A DNA stretch of 64,000 nucleotides, taken from positions 12,382,001 through 12,446,000 of the forward strand of contig JBANSL010000002.1 in NCBI GenBank assembly GCA_037127255.1, read 5' to 3'. The notes beneath the pieces were generated by a model. The model worked only from the letters and a program-made list of their open reading frames with translations. It was not told the origin of the DNA and did no database searches. Position 1 is the stretch's first letter; every line of letters starts with the position of its first letter. Shown piece after piece: positions 29,066 through 38,162 of the stretch. This DNA is from Persicaria tinctoria. Its lineage: Eukaryota > Streptophyta > Magnoliopsida > Caryophyllales > Polygonaceae. Made by a program: the position numbers and the translations under genes.

Positions 29066-29440
29066 GAAAAGGGAGAAAAGGAACGAGGGTTTCAAGGAGA
29101 TGGAAAGGGGGGTTTACCTTTTCACTCAGACGTCGGCATGACCTTCATCTCTCCTCTCCGGCGATAACTTCGTCCCCAACTTCCCGCTTTTTCTGATTCG
29201 TCGGACTCTCCTTCTTCTCTCCACAAACCATCGCTTCTCCTCCCTTGAAAATTGCTCACTTTTCTGCCCATAAAGCCTCCCCTCACATTCTTTTATTTTC
29301 CTTAAATAAGGGCATAATCAGGTTAAGGGGAGAGTTTTTGGCCTCCACTTTTGGGCAAATTTTGAGCAAAATGTGCTAGTTGTTCAAATTTTTAAGGGAC
29401 TATGCTAGTTTTGCAAACTTTTTTTTTCGTGCTATCTACT

Positions 29441-29873
29441 ACCATTTCCTCTTTAAAAAAAGGTAAATAATTCAACCTCGCTCCATCATGAATGACTAGA
29501 ATAGTGGAGGTTTGAAGAGGAGTTCCATATGCCTAGAAGAAAAAAAAAAGCCCCATCCCTCTTTAATCACCACAACCCTATCGTCAATAACACTTTATTT
29601 AAACCCCACCAAAAAAAAAAATCTCTTTATTAATAAAATTGAGGATACAAATGACTACTCAACTCACATCAAAAATATAAATCTTTTTATTTTATGGATC
29701 AAAAGAACAAAATATATACTATCGTTCACGAAAAAAAAAGGGGGGAAAGCTGGTTTTAATTAGATTCCGATCTTTTTATCGTATCAAAACAAAAACTTTC
29801 AATCTCTTTGTTTAACATCATTTCTTTCGCTACTTTAGCTGTGATAAATAATATACTATCGTACTTTTATTTA
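29441..29873. other. AT-rich spacer, no feature recognised
   Basis: Low-complexity A/T-rich DNA between the composite repeat and the Helitron-like sequence. Short open frames look random. Confidence 0.35.
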
Positions 29874-30065
29874 TCTATATATATTCTTAATTTATAACAC
29901 TTTAGACTTATACGTCAATTTCTCCTTAATCCTCCATTTTCCACCAATCATGTTTTTTTGTCCCTTCTTTAATTATTTATTTTCTTTAATTTTTTTTATT
30001 TTTTTTTTATCTCTTTAAACTAATCACATTTTTTTTTCTTTTATTCTTAACATATTTACTAACAA
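29874..30065 (+). repeat. Second Helitron-type 5' end, partial
   Basis: Begins TCTATATATATTCTTAATTT after an A. It runs parallel to the next 190 bp (both contain TTCTCCTTAATCCTC and TTTTCCACCAATCA). It looks like a truncated or tandem copy of the Helitron 5' half, without its own 3' end. Confidence 0.55.
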
Positions 30066-30571
30066 TCTATATCTATATAGACTCTTAATTTAGAACACTT
30101 TAGGCTTATATGTCAACTTCTCCTTAATCCTCTCTTTTCCACCAATCAAGTTTTTTTGTCACTTCTTTAATTATTTATTTTCTTTAATTATTATTTTTAT
30201 TTTTATTTTTATCTCTTTAAACTAATCACATTTTTTTTAACATATTTACTAACAACTGGGCTTAATTTAAAACATTAAAGAAAAAGAATGTAACCATTGG
30301 GCTTAATTCAAAGCATTGAATATAACTATTGGTTATGACACATCAAACTTAAACAAAGTTATAATGATATTATTATTATTATTACTGAGTGATTCAATCT
30401 ATATTTATGTATTATACTTTGCATGAGATTTTTTATTTTTCAGAGAATTATAAAATACATTTGTGGTAATGATTTTTATTTTAGCATTTATTAATATTTC
30501 ATAATATATTTTTTTATATTGCTAAAATTTTAGTTTAAAAAAACCGCAGTATGGTGCGAGAATTATACTAG
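30066..30571 (+). mobile_element. Non-autonomous Helitron
   Basis: Starts TCTATATCTATATAGACTC directly after an A and ends CTAG directly before a T, as expected for insertion between A and T. Nine bases before CTAG there is a short hairpin, CGCA/TGCG (30545-30548 with 30555-30558). The same 3' structure closes the element at 62886-63007. No Rep/helicase coding sequence. Confidence 0.7.
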
Positions 30572-30757
30572 TTGTTATTATTTAAGCACGTTTTTTGTTA
30601 GAATGATAAAAAACTATATGAAATATTATTTTTTAATAATATTTTTTATAATCTCATATTTGTTACTAAAAAAATATGAGATTATTAAAAAAAAAAATAT
30701 TTTGTATAATTTTTATCTTTTTAAAAATTTACGAAAATATTTTATATAATCTCGCAC

Positions 30758-30956
30758 GGTTTGTGCGAGGGAGTCTCTCATCATCTTGGAGGACTCCCCA
30801 TGCCCTCACGCGCGGGGGAGTCTTGTACAAGTACACCGCTCGGATGTGGTGAGGCTCCATCAGTCTGTCGAGGGTCGATAGCCGGTGGGTCTGGCCCGGC
30901 CTCACTGCCCTTGAGCTCACCGCTGTGCTCTTCCGGATGTGTTTCATCTTCTGCCA
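30758..30956 (-). pseudogene. Truncated BAHD acyltransferase exon 1 copy
   Basis: Repeats the first 60 or so codons of the BAHD gene at 23525-25184. The block HIRKSTAVSS is identical, and RAVRPGQTHRLSTLDRLMEP differs at two residues (A for the first-copy T, T for A). Four bases are lost just after the original ATG (30954-30956), so the frame shifts. A second ATG at 30947 restores it for about 50 codons. After RVRAW the frame is lost again and homology stops near 30758. Neither the rest of exon 1 nor exon 2 is present here, so it cannot be functional. Confidence 0.88.
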
Positions 30957-31782
30957 TTGTTAAGTTCTTTAATTGTTTGTTAATAAATATTTGAGATGTT
31001 TAGTTAATTAAATGATCAATTGCTACTTTTAAAATAGAAGTTGGATGTGTGAAACTTAGTTCATTTGGTAGGGGAGAATGCAATGTTCGTGATATATGGT
31101 ATTACTGGTTTTGCTTGTTTCCGGGCAATAGTTAGGGTACTCCATCAACTCATGAACATATATCGTACTACCTCCGTTGTAAAATATAAAGACGTTTACT
31201 ATTTGACACGTTTTTTAATAAACTAAAAACTCCATGAAATATTAATTTTTTATTAAATTTTTTTACATAGTACTATTATATTAACAATATGTATAATATT
31301 ATATATAAAAAAATTAATATTTTATAGAATTTTTAACTCGTTAAAAAACGTATTAAATAGTAAATTAATACTCTTATATTTTGCAACGGATGTAGTAATA
31401 TGTACTCCGTATATCATACATATAGCGTTCATAAATCATAAAACAACTAATTAATAACATCAATCAATTCATGTCATTAAAGGGTTGTTTGATCAGTAGT
31501 AAGAGACGTCAATCCATGTCATTAAATATTTTAGAGCTTATTATCCTTACTTGAACCCTGATAAGAGCTAGAAATAACTTTGTGTAATGACTATGACTTG
31601 ATTACTTGAATTATAAATCGTTCTTAACAATTTTATTAATTCCGATATATATGAAATAATGTGATCATCCAACTTAAAATCCCTAGCAACTTCTTCAGAT
31701 CTGCCCTCCAAAAGAAGGACAAACTTATCTTATTCATTTTTTTCTTATAAATAAATAATTTGAAATATCATCAAAATACTAA
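30957..31782. repeat. BAHD upstream region, copy 2 of the segmental duplication
   Basis: Direct repeat of 25185-25793, interrupted by a Stowaway-like MITE at 31168-31395. Homology on both sides of the MITE is continuous with copy 1, apart from small indels. Copy 1 therefore shows the pre-insertion state. Confidence 0.85.
31168..31395. mobile_element. Stowaway-like MITE (family B, copy 2)
   Basis: 228 bp, starting CTACCTCCGTTGTAAAATAT and ending with a near-complement. TA lies on both sides (31166-31167 and 31396-31397). Same family as 4257-4491. It sits inside the duplicated BAHD promoter block. Confidence 0.88.
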
Positions 31783-32026
31783 TTAATATTTTAATAATAT
31801 TTTTAGATGATAAAACTATATAAAATATTATTTTTTAATAATATTTTTCATAATCTCGTATTTATTATTAAAAAGTATAAGATTATTAAAAAAATATTTT
31901 ATATAATTTTTACTTTTTAAAAAAATATAGTATGAAAAATAAATAACAAATAAAATTGAATGGCTCGAATCATTTAATTCCAACTAAAAATATGAGTAGC
32001 TCGGACTAGGATAGCACACCGTATAT

Positions 32027-32298
32027 TTTTTTTATTTTTTTTTTTTGATAAGAAAATAATTCGAGGCCGGACAGGCCCGGACCTCGAGAAAAACATACAA
32101 TAACGAAATAGAAAAATAACATAAAATACAATAAAAGAGCACCCAAAAAGAACCCGAAAAGACCCCAGCGGACACAACATCGAGAGAAAGGACGTCGTCG
32201 AGGAGAAGTGGATAGCGAGCGCATGGGACAGCTCTTGCTGACACGATGTCTCGCCGCCGGAAAGACGGAAAGCAGCAATCCTTGTAAGGCAAAGGCTA
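32027..32298 (-). mobile_element. 5'-truncated LINE-like retroposon
   Basis: 272 bp insert flanked by an exact 16 bp duplication, ATAGCACACCGTATAT (32011-32026 and 32299-32314). Read on the minus strand it ends in a long A-rich tail. Just before the tail are GC-rich blocks (CTCGAGGTCCGGGCCTGT). Long target duplication plus poly(A) indicates target-primed reverse transcription. The body resembles a LINE 3' region, but a processed transcript cannot be excluded. Short open frames inside have no recognisable domain. Confidence 0.75.
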
Positions 32299-32314
32299 AT
32301 AGCACACCGTATAT

Positions 32315-34191
32315 ACGACTACATGAGCAAAGATTGATTGCATTATCACTTATCTTATCAGCAACATTTTATATGCGACCAAAACTAATAATGACAAAAA
32401 AAAAAAAAAAAAAAAAAAAAAAACAACATCAACAATTTAATCCTATTACTTCCTTGAATTCCTTCATATATAACATACGCGCCATTTGATCATCTGGTCA
32501 ATTAAACTTCTTTTTTTTTTAACAAAGATCAAAATAGAATTTTTTTAAAAAAATTGTAAAAAAACAAATCGGCCAATAAACGATGGAGAAAAAAAATGAA
32601 AATTCAGTCAGAAACATTAATAGAATATCTTAGTAACTAAACACAATAAATTTAAATGTAAGATAATTTTGTCAGAAACATTAATAGAATATCCATTTAA
32701 TAGGTTTTTTTTGGGATTGCAACATCTCTAATAAAGGCAATGAATGTAGTTCATATCTTGTTCTGTTTTCATTTGATCAAATATTGTGTTACGAGTATAT
32801 AAAAATGAGGAAATTGGGTGGAGTATACCATTTTTAAGTTTTTTTTAAACTAATTATACTCCCTCAATTTTGTTTTTGGTAATTATACTTTTTTTAAGGT
32901 GGATATTACAGGTGGGTATTACATATTTACCTTTACAATTAATTTTTACTTTTTTCAAATTTTATCCCTTTTTAAAATTTTGATGAGGAAGATATTGTTA
33001 ACAAATCAAAATTTATCCTAAATTTTTTTTTATCCTTTTTTAAAAATATTGTTAGATAGAGATATTTTAACAAACTTTATTCTTTTAAAAACTACTCGGT
33101 TAGATTACTGCAGACGGATTATCAACGGAGAATTTTTTAGGGTACAACCTCAACAATTTTCTAGGTTACAGGTAACATACGTTACTCTTCAAATTATTTG
33201 ATTACAATCGTTTATCGATCAATTCTAACCTAAATTATTGTGTGCGAAAATGATTTTATTGTAACAATTTTTGTTTCTTTTTCCAGTTTGTTTCTTTTAT
33301 TGTAACAATTATATGTGAAATTTTGAGGGAATATACCTTTTTCAAGTTTCTTTTTGGTAATTATACCCTTTAGTCTTTAGTTTTTCTTTTTAATGATTGT
33401 GCCTTTTTATGGTGGGTTTTACCTAAATACCTTTAAGGTAGAATTTTTTTATCTTTTTTAAATTAGAATAAAAGTAAATAAATATAGATAAGATTTTATT
33501 CTTTTAAAATTAAAATAAAAGTAGAAAAATCATTCGAATTATTGATTTACACGTAAAGACCTACTTCTTTCATAAGAGGTTCAATTAATCCGTGAATTGT
33601 CTAGGATTACAGGTAATTCAATTTTATTGTAACATACTGTAACCGATTGTAACCCTAGAGTACTACAAGAAACTTAATTATTGTAACCATTATTCTTGAA
33701 ACCTTGTTATTATTGAACCCTATTCTTGAAACCTTATTATTATTGAACCCTCTTCTGCTTATCTGAAAGCTTTATTTTTATCCAGAAACATAATCATTAT
33801 TGTAACCATTATTTTTAAAGCTTTATTATTCTTGAATTCCTCTAATGAGAGAATTCTTGTAACCACAATTGACGTATTGTTGGACTCTGAGTTACAGAAA
33901 ATTGTCCACGTGAAGCAATTATTGTAACCACAGGTAACAATTACAAATTCCTAAAATTATTGTAACTACAAAAACCAATTCATCAAATAAGGATTTACAT
34001 CACGATAAAACTAGTCCTTGTACACCGATTCATCCAAAAAAAATTTAGCGACTCATCCAAAAAAAAATCTTTTAAAAAGTTGTAGGCCTAAAAAAAAATT
34101 GTCGATCTATCATAAACATTGTTAATTTCTAATATTAGGTTACATCGTGATAAAAATCATGGTAGAAATCACATGAAAAAAACAAAAACCA
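32315..34191. repeat. AT-rich region with repeated GGTAATTATAC-type modules
   Basis: Includes a poly(A) run at about 32397-32423. Modules of the form TATACC...AAGTTTTT...GGTAATTATAC occur at about 32815-32900 and 33335-33400, and in inverted orientation at about 37070-37140. They could be subterminal repeats of a larger decayed element spanning about 32.8-37.2 kb. GTAACC/ATTGTAACC words are frequent at 33180-33970. No gene seen. Confidence 0.4.
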
Positions 34192-34206
34192 ACCGAGAGG
34201 CGAGAG

Positions 34207-34460
34207 ACCAATGACCTCTTGCCCTAGTGGTAAGGGAGAGGTAACCCTTGCAAGAGGTCAAGGATTCAAATCCCATTACTTACACTTTGTGTAATTAAGT
34301 GGGTGCTAAAGCCTTCATTGGCTTGGGTGAGCCTGCCTGGTGGCTTGCCGCCTGGCTTGCCCGGTTCGGGTCCTTTGCAGGCTAGAGCTCGGACCTGTGG
34401 GGGATTAGTCGACAACCTCGGAACCCCCACGTCATAAAAAAAAAAAAAAAAAAAAAAAAC
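34207..34460 (+). mobile_element. tRNA-derived SINE
   Basis: 254 bp, flanked by an exact 15 bp duplication ACCGAGAGGCGAGAG (34192-34206 and 34461-34475). The head has pol III promoter boxes: an A-box-like TTGCCCTAGTGG at about 34219 and a B-box-like GGATTCAAATCCC at about 34262. The unique body is followed by a poly(A) tail. It looks complete and, from the intact duplication, fairly recent. Confidence 0.9.
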
Positions 34461-34475
34461 ACCGAGAGGCGAGAG

Positions 34476-37188
34476 CAACCACAAAGACCATTTAAGAACC
34501 GGGACCATCGATCGACTAATGGCCCTTGCATATGCGATGGAACAAAACCTGCAGATTCAAACTACAAATTCTGCATGATTTGGAGGACGAATATGAGGTT
34601 AATTAATTAGAATATACTAGTCCATTACCTACTGATTCTAAAAATATTAAAGATCTTCTTAGTGAAGATATAATAAATAAAAGTTTTTTTTCTTATCCTT
34701 TTTTGTACCAAAAAAATTTATTGGACAAATTTCAACTTGAAGTATAATTTTACACAATGATAATTATACCCATTATTAACCGATTTAAAACAAAATAAGT
34801 GGGTAAATAATTGACCCCGCTCACTAAATTTCATGTCAAAAATCACCACAAACCAATCCAACATTTTGTTAGTTAAAGATTTGCCCTTGTCTCAAATAAT
34901 TTCTACCACATGCTTAATTTACAATGTTGAAAACTAATCTCATGAAAAATTAGACAATGTACCCACTAAGATGAGGATAAAGATATTCCCGCATCTACAA
35001 TACCAAGCGAGTTTGGACGTGAACTCTAGACCATGAAGCGAGCTCAACCCGGTCCGCACCATCATGACTAATTTGGAAAAAAGTCCGGCCCGCGCTCACA
35101 TTTACCCGAAAATAAACTTTATTATAGGAGATTTGATCACTTAAATTTTTGTTCATGGAAAAATATTTCATGACTTTTTTTTGAAATTTTCAAATAATTA
35201 GGTAATATATATAGTATTCAATCGATAGATAATTAAATAAATTAATTAAGAACTATAAATACATATATTGATAATTGACAAATAAAGAATGATATATTTA
35301 CAAACAAAATAGAAATTAAATTGCAATATTCACCATATTGCACGCCAAATTGGTGTTTATATATGTTGTCTGTTGATATATGTGGAACTTTCCAAAAATA
35401 AATGAAATACTTTGATCTATATATAGTTTGCAGTTACAATTTTTAAAATATATGTACATAAAATATTTAAATAATGATAATTAGTATTGTAGAGAGGTAG
35501 ACATTTTATATGAAACTCAATGAAACATATTATAGTATGACCTATATAAAGGAGGGAAAACTTTTCGCCACGATTGACATGTTACAATAATAATAAATAT
35601 GCATACTTACCTTCGGAATTATGATTCATAAAATCAATAATTCAATTAATCAAAGTATATCAAAAGGATACTTTTGCCAAAAAAAAAACATATATGAAAT
35701 TTTTAATATTTTAAGTTTTTTAATGAGATAAATAAAACATTAAAATATGATAATTCTACACAAAAAGAAAAAAAGTGGAATTATAGTTATAACAGTAAAA
35801 CCATTAAAATTTTGAATAAATGTAATGGATATTCCTTTAAATTATTAAATAACAGTCTAATAAAGAAAATTAAATTAAAAAAATATGGATATTAATTATT
35901 ATAAAATAATGAATAAAAAATAATAATTAAATAAAATAGTGATATATACTGAGTATGCAGATCTGGTAATATCAAAATATGTGATACTTGCCAATTATAT
36001 ATGAATATCAAATAATTAACGATAATTAAGTGGATATATGTGGCATAATAATTGACAAATGGCAGATTATGAGTGGTTAAGTTTTGAGCGGGAAAAAAAT
36101 TCACCGGAAGTTGACATGTGACAATTTCAGCTTCTGTTTTAGTATTTTTTAGGAAATTAGGAAATCATATAAAATATAAGATAGGATAAGAAAATATACA
36201 AGATACGTTTTTTTAATCAATTATTAAAAAATATAATTTAATTTTCAATAAAAAAAATTAAATTGAACGTGGTCATCTTTGTAAAAAAAACACATTGATA
36301 TTTTGCTAACAAAATTATGATTGTGTTTATTACAAATTAAAAATGAATTAAATTGCATAAAGTAAAATGAATATAATTGAAAAATTAAATAAGTGAATTA
36401 TAATAGACTCGTTACTTATTTCAAAATTATCTCAAAAAAGCTACCAATTATTATAAAAGATATGTATATAAAAATTATTAAAATAAAAGTAAAACATATG
36501 CATGAAATTACTTATTTTAAAATTATGGAAAAAAGTTACCTACTATAAAAGAATATTAGAATAAGGAAGTGTATGTCAATAAATTTTTTTTATAATAATG
36601 GTATATAGAATATAATAAAAATAAAAAAATAATACAAAATTACAAAATCAACAACAATACACAATTAAAAAAATCGGCAATGAAATCACCATTAGCTAAA
36701 ATATGATAGATTGGAAAGTAATACTATGTAGAAGATAAAAATAATATAGAAGTTATCTCAAATTTTCAATGGTATCTAAAAAAGGATAGAATCAACCATA
36801 TAAACATGGAAAAAAAAATTGATAGACAAAATGGGCGGGAAAAATTTTAACCAGAGCATGACACGTGTCCTAAACAGCTTCTGTTTTAGTATTGTTTAGG
36901 ATAGCACAACAAGAGAAGACTCAACTATGATCTATTTTAATATAAGAAGATTTGTGGAATTAGATTTGGTGGAAGAGAAAAGATTTGTGGAATTAGATTC
37001 AGTGGAAGAGAAAAGATTTGTAATCACACTTTATTGAAAATATGAGTAAAATTGTTATTAGAGCAAAAAAAGGTATAATTAACAAAACAAAAACTTAAAG
37101 GGTATATTTACCAAAATAAAAACTGAAAATAGTATAATTACCTAATTATCCCAAATATTTTTGTGGAGTAGAGAGGGTAGTGTATAAG
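34476..37188. other. AT-rich gene-free region with dispersed repeats
   Basis: No coding sequence recognised. A block with TTCTGTTTTAGTATT preceded by GCGGGAAAAA-like and TGACATGTG/TGACACGTG words occurs near 36080-36150 and again near 36825-36900; a weaker match is near 35550. A 35 bp unit (AGATTTGTGGAATTAGATT...) is tandemly doubled at about 36949-37018. Probably decayed transposable-element sequence. Confidence 0.4.
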
Positions 37189-37826
37189 CAGGGGCGGAGC
37201 TGAGGGGGGGGGGGGGGGGGGGCTAGGGGGGCACGTGCCCCCTCTCTCACGCGACGAACTACCTAGGTGTATTCTCCTCGTCGATAGCTTCGTTTTGATA
37301 TATAATACGCTTTAATCCGACATCTGAGTAAAAAGTTATGAATATTTAAAAATTCAGGACATATTAATCACTTTAATTTTATTTCAATAGACTATAATGA
37401 TTTTATATCTTACTTAAATTAACATTTACCTACTATACTTTATCTAGAGAGCTTCGAAATGAGAGGTTATACTAATCATTCCGACAATTAGATAAGAAGT
37501 TACGCAAATTTAAAATTTTTATATTTGGTTATACATATATTATATGTTATTAGTGCAATAAATTATACTTAACTAGGGTTTTTATTTGAGCTAAACAAGT
37601 CTAGTATTAATGTTTGATTATATTTATCTCATTTAAAAACAAGTCAAGCTTGAGTAGAACCTATATTAATGTTTGACTATATTTATCATAAATCGGTGAT
37701 ATTTTATCTTAAAATAACATAATTAATTATCGTATTATATATAATTTTTCATGTCAATTTAATTCAAAACAATATCGTAAATTTCTGACGGTGCCCCCCT
37801 CCGAAAATTTTCTGGCTCCGCCACTG
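37189..37826. mobile_element. hAT-like non-autonomous element
   Basis: 638 bp with an exact 8 bp target duplication TGTATAAG (37181-37188 and 37827-37834). Ends are imperfect inverted repeats, CAGGGGCGGAGC against GGCTCCGCCACTG, a pattern common in plant hAT-type MITEs. A run of about 20 G residues lies near the left end (about 37203-37222). No transposase is encoded. Confidence 0.88.
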
Positions 37827-37834
37827 TGTATAAG

Positions 37835-38162
37835 TGTGGTAGGGGATCTCAAGTCTCAACTTACCTATAGACAAACAAAACACATGTCAATTTTTAAAGC
37901 AACATCACCGTATACGTCACTGATTTTATGCATAAAAAAAAATTGAGACTCTTAATTAGCTTAATAATAATACATATTGATGGGACAGTCACAGTAGCCC
38001 AGGAGCCCTCCTTTCTGACCCAAAAAAAAAAGAAAATTCTCAAATGTAGACAAGTTTTTGCTATATAATCCCAATGTGTATAATATGACTCATATTCAAT
38101 TTTCCAGGCCCCCTTGATCTTGTATAAGAAAAAAGCTCCATTGATCTTTAGCATCTGGATCA
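37835..38162 (+). promoter_or_regulatory. Promoter and leader region of the PDR transporter
   Basis: 328 bp between the hAT-like element and the PDR start codon. Presumed promoter and leader; I could not fix a TATA box or transcript start. The hAT-like insertion lies close enough to affect expression. Confidence 0.35.

Larger units (their letters stand above)
25794..29440. mobile_element. Composite 3.6 kb repeat with inverted-repeat-like ends, possibly a non-autonomous MULE
   Basis: The left end has TTTGCAAAACTAGCA near 25830. The right end has its complement, TGCTAGTTTTGCAAA, near 29412. GATAG and CTATC boxes plus A/T runs lie outside them. The interior holds low-complexity open frames with no recognisable domain. 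GTGAC-type motifs are frequent in the left half and GTCAC-type motifs in the right half. Two tandem duplications lie inside (see separate entries). A homopolymer C run at about 28013-28029 may be a sequencing weak point. No exact target duplication was found. The Mutator-like assignment is inference; a captured-gene element or other class is possible. Confidence 0.5.

Noticed and set aside
32006..32305. Frame with a membrane-like stretch on the minus strand
   Set aside because: Lies across a LINE-like insert and its A-tail; the end of the frame is tail-encoded Lys.
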